64,000 bases of DNA from Effusibacillus consociatus (GCF_042652925.1 NZ_JBHSHC010000014.1:1-64000), one strand, 5' to 3'; counted from the first letter of the stretch, positions 17,404-26,451 are shown. Notes: generated by a model not told the origin, from the letters alone. A program made the numbers and translations.

Positions 17404-17430
17404 AGCCACAAGCAATTGTGGCTCTTTTTA
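17404..17430 (+). terminator. Terminator of the 41-aa gene
   Basis: AGCCACAA (17404-17411) pairs with TTGTGGCT (17416-17423) over a GCAA tetraloop, followed by CTTTTTA. Confidence 0.85.
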
Positions 17431-17481
17431 TACCTTCCGGGATCGTGTATCTTTTAACTTTTTTGTTATGGAGGGATTTCT

Positions 17482-17952
17482 ATGAAAGAGGTAAAGGCTT
17501 CCTTGCTTAGTACTGCGGATGGAAATTCATTCCAATCAGTAAAAGAGGCTAAAGTCAAACTCAAAAAAATATCCATAGCCCAGGTTTTGCAATTTTTTTT
17601 AAATCTGTCTTTAATTGTACTTTCCGGTATATTGTGTATTTTACTCGCAAAAGAAATTTATGACTTTATCAGATTTATCATTCATTCCGATCATACGGAG
17701 TTCCATCATTTCCTCGAAAAAATCTTGGTGTTTTTCCTTTATTTTGAGTTTATCTCGATGATCGTAAAGTATTTCAGAGAAGATTATCATTTTCCACTGC
17801 GGTATTTCGTCTATATCGGAATTACCGCGATGCTCCGGTTAATCATTGTGGATCACAACGATCCAATCAATACTTTATTTTACTCTCTCGTGATTTTGAC
17901 ATTAATTATAAGTTACTACATCATTAATAAAACTCCACGTGAAAGACCGTAA
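17482..17952 (+). CDS. PsiE-family membrane protein
   Basis: A 156-residue protein with four hydrophobic helices (LNLSLIVLSGILCILLA, ILVFFLYFEFISMIV, YFVYIGITAMLRLIIV, LFYSLVILTLIISYYII). The region FFLYFEFISMIVKYFRE followed by the HFPLRYFVYIGITA stretch is characteristic of the phosphate-starvation-inducible PsiE family, whose biochemical role is unknown. ATG with GGAGGG. It stands alone. Confidence 0.75.
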   Translation: MKEVKASLLSTADGNSFQSVKEAKVKLKKISIAQVLQFFLNLSLIVLSGILCILLAKEIYDFIRFIIHSDHTEFHHFLEKILVFFLYFEFISMIVKYFREDYHFPLRYFVYIGITAMLRLIIVDHNDPINTLFYSLVILTLIISYYIINKTPRERP

Positions 17953-18172
17953 TCGTGGAAAAAAAGGTTTGCAAGCCGGTTATCGATATAACTGGCTCTT
18001 TGTATTTCTGCCCGGACATTCCCCAAATGGATTCTGTCGCGGACGGCGGCACAACACCTGGCAAGCTCCCCTGCTCCTCGTTTGGAAACGTATCGATCAG
18101 AATAAATCCCAAATAAAAATGGTTAAAAAGACTACGGCAAATTTTGAGACACCGTGCTCATGTTGAATTATA
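17953..18172. other. Intergenic region upstream of the urea operon
   Basis: No gene supported. Short frames lack ribosome sites. Confidence 0.4.
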
Positions 18173-18189
18173 TGTCAGGAAACCTAACA
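18173..18189. promoter_or_regulatory. GlnR/TnrA box
   Basis: TGTCAGGAAACCTAACA fits the nitrogen-control consensus TGTNA-N7-TNACA exactly. Its centre is about 51 bp before the predicted transcription start, the spacing typical of TnrA-activated promoters. This implies induction of urea uptake and urease when nitrogen is short. Confidence 0.8.
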
Positions 18190-18197
18190 TAAACATT

Positions 18198-18225
18198 TTG
18201 CTGAGTCCGCTTTTTTTACTATAAT
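18198..18225 (+). promoter_or_regulatory. Promoter of the urt-ure operon
   Basis: TTGCTG (18198-18203), 16-bp spacer, consensus TATAAT (18220-18225). It follows the GlnR/TnrA box directly. Confidence 0.7.
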
Positions 18226-18231
18226 GACGAT

Positions 18232-18467
18232 AAGAGTAACGAAAGCTGACACAAATGAATCGAGGCTGTTTAGACAAAGGTGTCAAACAGGTCGGAGGCA
18301 AAGAAGCCCTTGCTAAAACTTTTATTTTCAACCTGCAAACAGAGTCAATGTGTCTTTGTCAGGATGAAGGAGTTTTTGAAAAGGGCTTCTTTATTTATAT
18401 GGCCATTCGGGGGAGCCTCAGACCCGGGCCGCTACATCATTCTACATAATCAGGGGGTTCGTCCAGC
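18232..18467 (+). promoter_or_regulatory. Structured 5' leader of urtA with interleaved stems
   Basis: The leader is about 236 nt. GACAAAG (18273-18279) can pair with CTTTGTC (18354-18360); inside it CAGGT (18288-18292) can pair with ACCTG (18331-18335). AAAGAAGCCCTT (18300-18311) can pair with AAGGGCTTCTTT (18381-18392), a 12-bp stem that interleaves with the first, so the two form either a pseudoknot or mutually exclusive folds. This is the geometry of a riboswitch or attenuator, but I do not match it to a known class. Confidence 0.5.
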
Positions 18468-19691
18468 ATGACAAAAAAGAAGAAATCACTTGCTGTAGCC
18501 GCTCTTATGACCGGTGCGCTGCTCCTGTCCGCTTGTTCCAACTCCGGTACAGGCACAACCGCATCTTCCGGCTCCGGGGATACGATCAAGGTAGGGGTCT
18601 TGCATTCCTTGAGCGGAACAATGGCAATCAGTGAAACGTCCGTAAGAGATGCAGAGCTGTTGGCCATTGAAGAAATCAATGCTGCAGGAGGCGTACTCGG
18701 CAAAAAGCTGGAACCGGTCATTGAAGACGGAGCATCGGATTGGCCGACTTTCGCGGAGAAGGCCCGAAAGCTTTTGCAAAAAGATAAGGTTGCCGTGATT
18801 TTTGGCGGCTGGACATCCGCGAGCCGAAAAGCGATGCTGCCTGTGGTGGAAGAAAACAAAGGGCTGTTGTTCTATCCTGTCCAGTATGAAGGATTGGAGG
18901 CTTCCCCCAATATCTTCTATACGGGTGCAGCTCCGAACCAGCAAATTGTTCCGGCGGTATCCTGGTTGTTAAAGAACAAGGGCAAAAAGTTCTACCTACT
19001 CGGATCCGATTATGTGTTCCCAAGAACGGCCAATAAGATCATCAAGGCACAGCTGGCTGCCGAAGGCGGGGAGATGGTGGGGGAGGAATATACTCCGCTT
19101 GGTCATACCGACTACAGCACCGTCATAAGCAAGATTAAGCAGGCAAAACCGGATGTGATTTTTAATACTCTGAACGGGGATAGCAACGTCGCCTTCTTTA
19201 AGCAGTTGAAGGATGCGGGAATCACAGCCAAGGACACCACGGTGATGTCTGTAAGTATCGCAGAGGAAGAGATTCGTGGTATAGGGGCAGATTTTCTTAC
19301 GGGTCATCTAGCCTCCTGGAACTATTACCAGACAACCGATACACCAAAGAATAAAGTGTTTGTCCAGAAGTACAAAGATAAGTACGGAAAAGACCGTGTG
19401 ACGGATGATCCGATTGAAGCCGGTTATTTCGGTGTCTATCTCTGGGCGGAAGCGGTCAAAAAGGCCGGGTCTACAGATGTGGACAAAGTGAAAGAAGCTT
19501 CCAAAGGAATCGATTTCCAGGCACCGGAAGGAGTTGTAAAACTTGATGGAGAGAACCAGCACACCTATAAGATTGTTCGGATTGGCGAGATCCAAAAGGA
19601 TGGGCAGTTCAAGGAGGTGTGGAATTCCGGTCAGCCTGTAAAACCGGATCCCTACCTGAAGACTTATGAGTGGGCGAAAAATCTGAAGTAA
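18468..19691 (+). CDS. urtA: Urea ABC transporter, substrate-binding lipoprotein
   Basis: A 407-residue lipoprotein: signal peptide with lipobox LLLSACS (Cys near residue 23) and a type I periplasmic binding fold. VGVLHSLSGTMAISETSVRD and FGGWTSASRKAMLPVVEE, with the partner segment LLFYPVQYEGLEASPNIFYT, are close to known UrtA urea-binding proteins. It captures urea outside the membrane for UrtBC. ATG with AGGGGG. First gene of the operon, followed by a hairpin before urtB. Confidence 0.92.
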   Translation: MTKKKKSLAVAALMTGALLLSACSNSGTGTTASSGSGDTIKVGVLHSLSGTMAISETSVRDAELLAIEEINAAGGVLGKKLEPVIEDGASDWPTFAEKARKLLQKDKVAVIFGGWTSASRKAMLPVVEENKGLLFYPVQYEGLEASPNIFYTGAAPNQQIVPAVSWLLKNKGKKFYLLGSDYVFPRTANKIIKAQLAAEGGEMVGEEYTPLGHTDYSTVISKIKQAKPDVIFNTLNGDSNVAFFKQLKDAGITAKDTTVMSVSIAEEEIRGIGADFLTGHLASWNYYQTTDTPKNKVFVQKYKDKYGKDRVTDDPIEAGYFGVYLWAEAVKKAGSTDVDKVKEASKGIDFQAPEGVVKLDGENQHTYKIVRIGEIQKDGQFKEVWNSGQPVKPDPYLKTYEWAKNLK

Positions 19692-19725
19692 CGATCCTGA
19701 TTGGAACCTGAAAGTGTAGGAATAT

Positions 19726-19749
19726 GGATCAACCCGTCTGGGTTGATCC
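19726..19749 (+). terminator. Intercistronic hairpin between urtA and urtB
   Basis: GGATCAACCC (19726-19735) pairs perfectly with GGGTTGATCC (19740-19749). The tail is only weakly T-rich, so it is better read as a partial terminator or mRNA-stabilising stem that raises UrtA over the membrane parts. Confidence 0.6.
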
Positions 19750-19787
19750 GCCTATTTTAAAAACATCAAATACTTGGAGGTAAATCC

Positions 19788-20693
19788 ATGGAAGTCATTT
19801 TACCTCAATTGTTCAACGGGTTGAGTCTGAGTTCCATCCTGCTTCTGATCTCCTTAGGTCTGGCAATCACATTTGGGCTGATGAATGTGATCAACATGGC
19901 CCATGGCGAATTAATCATGATCGGAGCGTATTCCGCTTATGTGACACAGCTGTTATTTTCGCACTATCTTCCGAAAGCCATGTTTGATTTTTATTTCTTT
20001 CTCGCGTTACCTGTCGCTTTCCTGATCGCCGCTTTTTGGGGTTGGGTATTGGAGTGGTCATTGATTCGACACCTATACGGCCGTCCTTTGGACAGTCTTC
20101 TGGCAACCTGGGGTGTCAGCTTATTGATGCAGCAGTTGGCACGCACGATTTTTGGGGCCCCGAATGTGGCTGTGGTGGCTCCCAACTGGCTCAATGGGGG
20201 ATTGGAGATTATGACTGGCGTTGTTTTTCCTTACAAGCGGCTGTTTATTTTAGTACTTGCGGCAGCAGCCATCTTGGGGATGTATTTCAGCTTGTATAAG
20301 ACGTCGCAGGGGAGACGGATGCAGGCTGTGATGCAGAATCGAAATATGGCAGCCTGCCTTGGAATTTCCACACGCAAGGTGGACTCCTACAGTTTTGCTG
20401 TCGGTTCGGGCATTGCCGGCTTGGCCGGATGCGCTATCACATTGTTGGGGCCGATCGGACCCTCAATCGGAACGTACTATATTATCGATGCCTTCATGGT
20501 CGTGGTTCTCGGAGGGGTTGGAAAATTGATCGGAACAGTAGCCGGTGCTTTGGGAATAGGTCTTCTGAATACACTGTTTGAATACGGAACCAGCGCTACG
20601 ATTGGCAAGGTCCTGATTTTCTTATTGATCATTGCCTTCTTGCAGTGGCGGCCTTCCGGTCTGGTTTCAGTCAAGACCCGGGCACTGGATTAA
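19788..20693 (+). CDS. urtB: Urea ABC transporter permease UrtB
   Basis: A 301-residue membrane protein of the LivH-type branched-chain/urea permease family. GLAITFGLMNVINMAHGELI near the start and MVVVLGGVGKLIGTVAGALG near the end are the family's hallmarks. It forms the membrane channel together with UrtC. ATG with GGAGG. About eight hydrophobic helices. Confidence 0.92.
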   Translation: MEVILPQLFNGLSLSSILLLISLGLAITFGLMNVINMAHGELIMIGAYSAYVTQLLFSHYLPKAMFDFYFFLALPVAFLIAAFWGWVLEWSLIRHLYGRPLDSLLATWGVSLLMQQLARTIFGAPNVAVVAPNWLNGGLEIMTGVVFPYKRLFILVLAAAAILGMYFSLYKTSQGRRMQAVMQNRNMAACLGISTRKVDSYSFAVGSGIAGLAGCAITLLGPIGPSIGTYYIIDAFMVVVLGGVGKLIGTVAGALGIGLLNTLFEYGTSATIGKVLIFLLIIAFLQWRPSGLVSVKTRALD

Positions 20694-20713
20694 TTTCGAA
20701 GGAGGTAGAGCCA

Positions 20714-21790
20714 TTGAGCCGAAACAAATTGATTATCGGTCTGCTGGTGATTCTTTTGTTGGCAGTGGCACCGTTGTTCTTTTCGGATTTTCGGATGAAT
20801 CTGCTGGGGAAATTTTTGGCTTTTGCCATTCTGGCTGTCGGGCTCGACCTGATTTGGGGATATACAGGGATTTTGAGTCTTGGCCACGGGGTTTTCTTTG
20901 GTCTGGGAGCCTACTGTATAGCTATGTATTTGAAGCTGGAAGCGAGCACCGGGAAATTGCCCGATTTTATGTCTTGGAGCGGTTTGGAAGAGATGCCTTG
21001 GTTCTGGGTGCCTTTTGGCAACCCCTTCTTCGCCATTCTCGCAGCTGTAGGGGTACCCATGATCCTGGCTGGTTTGATCGGGTATTTTACTTTCCGGAAT
21101 CGGATCAAGGGAGTGTTCTTTTCGATTCTCTCCCAGGCAGTCGTGATTGTGATGGTCACACTTTTTATCGGCAAACAGGCATATACAGGAGGAACAAATG
21201 GTCTTACAGGTTTTAGGACTGTGTTTGGGTTTCCTTTGTCCTCCCCCTCCGTCAAACTGTTTCTTTATTATTTGACCTTGGTAGTTCTGATTGTCGCTTA
21301 CTTTTTATGTCGAAAATTGGTCAACAGCAGAACAGGGAAAATCTTGGTGGCGATCAGAGATGGAGAGAGTCGGGTAAGATTTTCGGGGTACGATCCGACG
21401 ACTTATAAAGTGTTCGTTTATACACTTTCCGCGGGGCTGGCGGGTCTTGCCGGTATCCTATTCGTCCTCCAGGTGGGCATTATCTCCCCGGCCATGATGG
21501 GAATTATCCCTTCGGTTGAGATGGTTTTGTGGGTGGCTGTCGGTGGAAGAGGTACCTTGATCGGGGCTGTGATCGGTGCAGTTTTGACAAACGGGGCAAA
21601 AAGTTTCTTTAGCGAATCCTTCCCGGATATTTGGCTCTACTTCCTTGGTGCTTTGTTTGTGATTGTAGTTCTGTTTTTACCGCAGGGAGTCGTTGGGGTG
21701 TTTGCGAAGGCAAAGCAGAAATTTGCTGCGAGAAAGGTGGTCGATGAGGTTTATGAGCACAATTCTTTGCACCCGAAACATCACGGTTGA
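20714..21790 (+). CDS. urtC: Urea ABC transporter permease UrtC
   Basis: A 358-residue LivM-type permease. The start is TTG 20714, because AAGGAGG lies 8 nt upstream and the longer frame would overlap urtB. Motifs: VGLDLIWGYTGILSLGHGVF and the large loop before YTLSAGLAGLAGILFVLQVG, then VEMVLWVAVGGRGTLIGAVI. Pairs with UrtB in the membrane. The 3' end overlaps urtD by 47 nt. Confidence 0.92.
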   Translation: MSRNKLIIGLLVILLLAVAPLFFSDFRMNLLGKFLAFAILAVGLDLIWGYTGILSLGHGVFFGLGAYCIAMYLKLEASTGKLPDFMSWSGLEEMPWFWVPFGNPFFAILAAVGVPMILAGLIGYFTFRNRIKGVFFSILSQAVVIVMVTLFIGKQAYTGGTNGLTGFRTVFGFPLSSPSVKLFLYYLTLVVLIVAYFLCRKLVNSRTGKILVAIRDGESRVRFSGYDPTTYKVFVYTLSAGLAGLAGILFVLQVGIISPAMMGIIPSVEMVLWVAVGGRGTLIGAVIGAVLTNGAKSFFSESFPDIWLYFLGALFVIVVLFLPQGVVGVFAKAKQKFAARKVVDEVYEHNSLHPKHHG

Positions 21791-22508
21791 TTTTGACGGA
21801 TTCAAAGCGATTCAGGAGCTTAATTTCCAAATGAAACAAGGGGAAGTGCACTTTCTGATCGGACCGAACGGTGCCGGAAAAACGACTTTGCTTGACGTGA
21901 TCTGCGGGAAAGTGAAGCCTGTACAGGGGGAAGTTCTTTTCAAAGAAACGATCGACTTAACCAACAAGCAGGAGCATGAGATTGTCCGGTACGGTGTCGG
22001 ACGCAAATTTCAGGCTCCCGCAATCTTCGTAGGTCTAACCGTATTTGAGAACCTGGAGTTGTCGATGAAGCAGAATCGCGGTTTGCTCTCTACTCTGAGG
22101 GCCAAATTGACGGACGGTGAACGAGCAGTGATCGGTAAGCAGCTGGCCATGATCAACTTGGAAGACCGGGCGAATGACAAGGCATCGTCACTCTCACACG
22201 GTCAGAAGCAGTGGTTGGAAATTGGCATGCTGCTGATGCAGGAGCCTGAACTGCTATTGTTGGATGAACCGGTGGCGGGGATGACTCAAACGGAAACAGA
22301 GAAGACAGGCAAACTCATTCAGGAAATCGCTAAGAGCCGCTCGGTTCTGGTGGTTGATCATGACATGGATTTTGTCCGGAAATTCTCTGACAGGGTGACA
22401 GTCATGCATGAGGGAAAGATTCTCTGCGAGGGCACTATTACGGAGGTTCAGGAGGATTCGCGTGTGGCGGAAGTATATTTAGGTCGGAGGAAAGAAGCTG
22501 TATGCTAG
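21744..22508 (+). CDS. urtD: Urea ABC transporter ATPase UrtD
   Basis: A 254-residue LivG-type ATPase. Walker A GPNGAGKTTL, signature SLSHGQKQWLEIG, Walker B LLLLDEPVAGM and the His switch VVDHDMDF are all present. Start placed at ATG 21744 (AAAGGTGG upstream); ATG 21753 is also possible. Its gene overlaps urtC and is joined to urtE by ATGCTAG. One of the two nucleotide-binding subunits driving urea uptake. Confidence 0.92.
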   Translation: MRFMSTILCTRNITVDFDGFKAIQELNFQMKQGEVHFLIGPNGAGKTTLLDVICGKVKPVQGEVLFKETIDLTNKQEHEIVRYGVGRKFQAPAIFVGLTVFENLELSMKQNRGLLSTLRAKLTDGERAVIGKQLAMINLEDRANDKASSLSHGQKQWLEIGMLLMQEPELLLLDEPVAGMTQTETEKTGKLIQEIAKSRSVLVVDHDMDFVRKFSDRVTVMHEGKILCEGTITEVQEDSRVAEVYLGRRKEAVC

Positions 22509-23197
22509 AGATGAAAGGTTTAGAAGTTTGCTACGGAGAAACCGTCATCCTAAGGGGCGTAGATTTTCGCGTTAACGAAGGGCAAGTCGTCTCTTTAATG
22601 GGGCGAAACGGTGTCGGTAAGACAACTCTGCTGAAAACGATCATAGGCCTGCTTCGCCCACGCCACGGGAAAATTTTTCTGAATGAAAAAGAGATTAGCA
22701 GGGCGAAACCGGAACAGCGGGCAAGCCTTGGGATCGCTTATGTTCCCCAGGGACGGGAGATCTTCCCGCAATTGACTGTACAAGAGAATTTGCTCTTGGG
22801 GACGGAAGCCCTCCCCAAAAAAGAAAGGAAAATTTCGGACGAGATTTATGACATGTTCCCGATGCTGAAGACGATGCTCCATCGAAAAGGGGGAGACCTC
22901 AGCGGCGGGCAGCAGCAGCAGCTTGCCATCGCCAGGGCGTTAGTTTCACGCCCGCGACTTCTATTGTTGGATGAACCCACAGAAGGGATTCAGCCAAATC
23001 TCGTTATGGAAATTGAAAACGTGATCCAGAGGCTTAAAGAACAAGGGGAAATGGCCATCCTGTTAGTGGAACAGAGTCTGGATTTTGCCCTAAGTTCAGC
23101 CGATTATTACTATGTTCTTGAAAAAGGGTCCATTGCGGCGGAGGGGAAAGCGGCGAAAATTAACGAAGAAGTAATTCGCCAACACCTGGTTGTTTAA
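22502..23197 (+). CDS. urtE: Urea ABC transporter ATPase UrtE
   Basis: A 231-residue LivF-type ATPase, normal length. Walker A GRNGVGKTTLLKTIIG, signature GGDLSGGQQQQLAIARALVS, Walker B LLLLDEPTEGIQP and switch LLVEQSLDF. The phrase EPTEGIQPN is typical of UrtE. It is the partner of UrtD. Confidence 0.93.
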   Translation: MLEMKGLEVCYGETVILRGVDFRVNEGQVVSLMGRNGVGKTTLLKTIIGLLRPRHGKIFLNEKEISRAKPEQRASLGIAYVPQGREIFPQLTVQENLLLGTEALPKKERKISDEIYDMFPMLKTMLHRKGGDLSGGQQQQLAIARALVSRPRLLLLDEPTEGIQPNLVMEIENVIQRLKEQGEMAILLVEQSLDFALSSADYYYVLEKGSIAAEGKAAKINEEVIRQHLVV

Positions 23198-23212
23198 ACG
23201 AAGGAGGTACAT

Positions 23213-23557
23213 ATGCATTTAACGGAGCGCGAGAAGGAGAAGCTGTTAATCGTGGTCGCGGCGGACTTGGCTCGTCGACGGCAGCAGCGCGGTTTGAAAC
23301 TGAATTATCCGGAGGCAATGGCGATCCTGACTTATGAAATCCTCGAAGGAGCGCGCGACGGCAAATCGGTACCGGAGTTGATGCAATGGGGCACCACGAT
23401 CCTCGCGGAGGAAGATGTACAGGAAGGGGTCTCTTCCATGATTGATGAAGTACAGGTGGAAGCGACTTTTCCCGATGGAACGAAACTGGTGACTGTTCAC
23501 CACCCGATTCGTCCTAGAGAAGAGGTTGGGCTGCAGGAAAAGGGGGGGATCGAATGA
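23213..23557 (+). CDS. ureA: Urease gamma subunit
   Basis: A 114-residue subunit, slightly longer than the usual 100. MHLTEREKEKLLIVVAADLA at the start and NYPEAMAILTYEILEGARDG in the middle are diagnostic of the urease gamma chain. It assembles with the beta-alpha chain. ATG with GGAGG; the stop overlaps ureBC as ATGA. Confidence 0.97.
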   Translation: MHLTEREKEKLLIVVAADLARRRQQRGLKLNYPEAMAILTYEILEGARDGKSVPELMQWGTTILAEEDVQEGVSSMIDEVQVEATFPDGTKLVTVHHPIRPREEVGLQEKGGIE

Positions 23558-25614
23558 TGAAACCGGGAGAATATCTGGTAAAGGACGAGCCGATTTTGAT
23601 TAATGCGGGGAGAAAAGCGGTCACTTTAACGGTGGTCAACCGGGGGGATCGTCCGGTTCAGGTCGGTTCGCATTTTCATTTTTATGAAGTGAACAGAGAG
23701 TTGGATTTCGATCGGGAGAAAGCAAAAGGAATGCGGCTCAATATCCCGGCTGGGACAGCGGTTCGCTTCGAACCTGGAGAAGAGAAGCCCGTTACTTTGG
23801 TGGCTGTCGGGGGTCGGCAAGAGGTCTATGGTCATAATGGTCTTGTATCCGGATCGGTGAAAGAAGCCTTAGAACAAGGTACGGCGACTGTGCAGGAAGG
23901 TCTTCTTATGTCCCGTGAGGCTTACGCCAGCATGTTTGGTCCTACAACGGGTGACAAGGTGCGGCTGGCCGATACCGATCTCATTATTGAGGTGGAGAAA
24001 GATTTTACCGTCTACGGGGATGAATGCAAATTTGGCGGAGGTAAAGTGCTTCGGGACGGGATGGGACAATCATCAAGGGCTGTGCGCGACGACGGAGTTC
24101 TTGATTTGGTGATTACGAATGCTTTGATCCTGGATCATTGGGGCATCGTCAAAGCGGATATCGGGATTAAGGACGGATACATAGCTGGGATTGGAAAAGC
24201 AGGAAATCCCGATGTAATGGAAGGCGTACATCCGGATCTGTCAGTAGGCGCATCAACGGAAGTGATCGCCGGCGAAGGGTTGATTGTAACGCCGGGTGGG
24301 ATCGATACTCACATTCATTTCATCTGTCCCCAGCAGATTGAGACGGCCCTTGCTTCCGGCATCACCACAATGATTGGCGGGGGAACCGGGCCTGCTACGG
24401 GTACGAATGCCACTACCTGTACCCCGGGCTCCTGGAATATTCATCGCATGTTGGAAGCGGCAGAAGAATTTCCGATGAATCTCGGGTTCCTTGGAAAAGG
24501 AAATGCGTCGGGAGAAAAGGCATTGGAGGAGCAGATCGAGGCGGGAGCCATCGGCTTAAAACTGCATGAAGATTGGGGCACCACCCCGGCGGCTATTGAT
24601 ACCTGCCTGACAGTAGCCGACAAATATGACGTTCAGGTGGCCATACACACAGATACTTTGAATGAAGCTGGCTTTGTGGAGGATACAATCAAGGCGATTG
24701 CCGGACGCACCATCCATACATATCATACAGAAGGGGCAGGGGGAGGACACGCACCCGATATCATACGCTTGGCCGGTGAAGCCAACGTGATCCCTTCTTC
24801 GACCAATCCGACCCGGCCATTCACCGTTAACACGATTGATGAGCACTTAGACATGCTGATGGTCTGCCATCATCTCGACAGCAGTATCCCGGAGGATGTC
24901 GCTTTTGCCGATTCGCGGATCCGTCCGGAGACGATCGCGGCGGAAGACATCTTTCACGACCTTGGGGCATTCAGTATTATCAGTTCCGACTCCCAGGCCA
25001 TGGGGCGAGTGGGAGAAGTGATTCTCCGCACGTGGCAGACCGCCGACAAAATGAAAAAACAGCGGGGAGCGCTGCCGGAGGAGCAGGGAGAGAACGACAA
25101 TTTCCGGGCGAAACGGTACGTCGCCAAATACACAATGAATCCCGCGATTGCCCATGGAATTTCCGACTACGTGGGTTCGATCGAAAAGGGGAAATGGGCT
25201 GATATTGTTTTATGGAAGCCGGCTTTTTTGGGCGTCAAACCGGAGTTGGTATTGAAAGGCGGCTTCATTGCATATGCAGCGATGGGAGATCCGAATGCCT
25301 CGATCCCTACTCCCCAGCCGGTCATTGGACGGCCAATGTTTGCATCGTTCGGCTTAGCGGTGAAAAGCTGCTCCATCACGTTTATATCCGGGGCGGCATA
25401 CGAAGCGGGGGTACATGAGAAATTGGGCCTCAGAAAGAAGGTGCTGCCGGTGAAAAATTGCAGGAATATAGGCAAAAAGGACATGATTCATAACGATGCG
25501 ACTCCGCGGATTGAGGTGGATCCGGACACATACGAAGTGAAGAGCGATGGAACCCTGGCCACCTGTGAACCGGCGAAGACGGTACCGATGGCACAAAGGT
25601 ATTTCCTGTTTTAA
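23554..25614 (+). CDS. ureC: Urease beta-alpha fusion protein
   Basis: A 686-residue chain joining beta (residues about 1-115; VGSHFHFYEVN) to alpha (from about 119; MSREAYASMFGPTTGDKVRL). Catalytic features of the alpha part: nickel ligands in THIHFICPQQ, the carbamylated Lys in GLKLHEDWG, His in VAIHTDTLNE and GHAPD, the flap MVCHHLD and the Asp in SSDSQAMGR. So the enzyme should hydrolyse urea to ammonia and carbamate. In most bacteria ureB and ureC are separate; here no stop parts them. An internal ATG (23908) preceded by GGAAGG could still give some free alpha chain. Confidence 0.95.
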   Translation: MMKPGEYLVKDEPILINAGRKAVTLTVVNRGDRPVQVGSHFHFYEVNRELDFDREKAKGMRLNIPAGTAVRFEPGEEKPVTLVAVGGRQEVYGHNGLVSGSVKEALEQGTATVQEGLLMSREAYASMFGPTTGDKVRLADTDLIIEVEKDFTVYGDECKFGGGKVLRDGMGQSSRAVRDDGVLDLVITNALILDHWGIVKADIGIKDGYIAGIGKAGNPDVMEGVHPDLSVGASTEVIAGEGLIVTPGGIDTHIHFICPQQIETALASGITTMIGGGTGPATGTNATTCTPGSWNIHRMLEAAEEFPMNLGFLGKGNASGEKALEEQIEAGAIGLKLHEDWGTTPAAIDTCLTVADKYDVQVAIHTDTLNEAGFVEDTIKAIAGRTIHTYHTEGAGGGHAPDIIRLAGEANVIPSSTNPTRPFTVNTIDEHLDMLMVCHHLDSSIPEDVAFADSRIRPETIAAEDIFHDLGAFSIISSDSQAMGRVGEVILRTWQTADKMKKQRGALPEEQGENDNFRAKRYVAKYTMNPAIAHGISDYVGSIEKGKWADIVLWKPAFLGVKPELVLKGGFIAYAAMGDPNASIPTPQPVIGRPMFASFGLAVKSCSITFISGAAYEAGVHEKLGLRKKVLPVKNCRNIGKKDMIHNDATPRIEVDPDTYEVKSDGTLATCEPAKTVPMAQRYFLF

Positions 25615-25698
25615 CAGCTTAGAAAGTTTCCTCTAATTGACGCCCCTGCTTCTGTGGAAGGGACTTCGATAGAAGCTTTATTTAAGGAGCGATGAATC

Positions 25699-26415
25699 GT
25701 GTTTTCCCTGCTTCCTTTGATTCAATTGATTGATTCGGCCTTTCCGACAGGAGTCTTTTCCCATTCCTTCGGCTTGGAGACTGCTTTGCAGGAAAACAGG
25801 ATTCAGAACGGCGAGGAGCTGTCCGAATGGCTTGGATCTTACGTTACGGGCAATCTTGCTCCCATGGAAGGAGCGGCCGTTTTTTGGGCCCATTGGTATG
25901 CAGACAGGATAATCGCGGATCAGCCTGAAAAAGAAGTGTACCGCAAAAACCTGAGAACGCTGGATCGGCGGCTCACTCTTTCCCGACTGTCCCGGGAGTC
26001 CCGGGAAGGCGGGGTGAAGATCGGGAAGAGGTACCTCCGTATCGTTCTGGACTTATATCCGGAATGCGGACTTGAGGAATATGACAACTGGATCCGTTCG
26101 GGAGAAAGCTATGGCAATGCCTGCATCGTTCACGGTTGGATTTGTGCGCACCTCCAACAATCACCGGAGAATGCAATAGCCAGCCATCTTTACGCCGGAG
26201 TGAACGCTCTCATTCAGAACGCCCTTCGGGCGATGCCAATCGGACAGACGGAAGGGCAGAAGGTCCTGAAAAGTTTGCTGCCGGTGATCAAGCAGGAGGC
26301 CGAGCGTATAGTGCTTGCCCCTCCTGCCCCCAATCGCCTGTCAAGTCATACGATTGCCCAGGAAATCGGGGCGATGCGTCATGAAACATTGTATTCCCGT
26401 TTGTTCATGTCTTGA
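25699..26415 (+). CDS. ureF: Urease accessory protein UreF
   Basis: A 238-residue helical accessory factor. LIDSAFPTGVFSHSFGLETA at the start and the RSGESYGNACIVHGW region are typical. UreF joins UreD and UreG on apo-urease and helps nickel insertion. GTG start with AAGGAG. 84 nt separate it from ureBC, without ureE between as in many operons. Confidence 0.92.
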   Translation: MFSLLPLIQLIDSAFPTGVFSHSFGLETALQENRIQNGEELSEWLGSYVTGNLAPMEGAAVFWAHWYADRIIADQPEKEVYRKNLRTLDRRLTLSRLSRESREGGVKIGKRYLRIVLDLYPECGLEEYDNWIRSGESYGNACIVHGWICAHLQQSPENAIASHLYAGVNALIQNALRAMPIGQTEGQKVLKSLLPVIKQEAERIVLAPPAPNRLSSHTIAQEIGAMRHETLYSRLFMS

Positions 26416-26451
26416 TTGAAACAATGACCGCAAACAAGAGGAGGAATTGAT

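Noticed and set aside
18255..18471. Small frames of 63-64 residues in the urtA leader
   Set aside because: They span the predicted RNA stems and lack ribosome sites; the region is better explained as an RNA leader.
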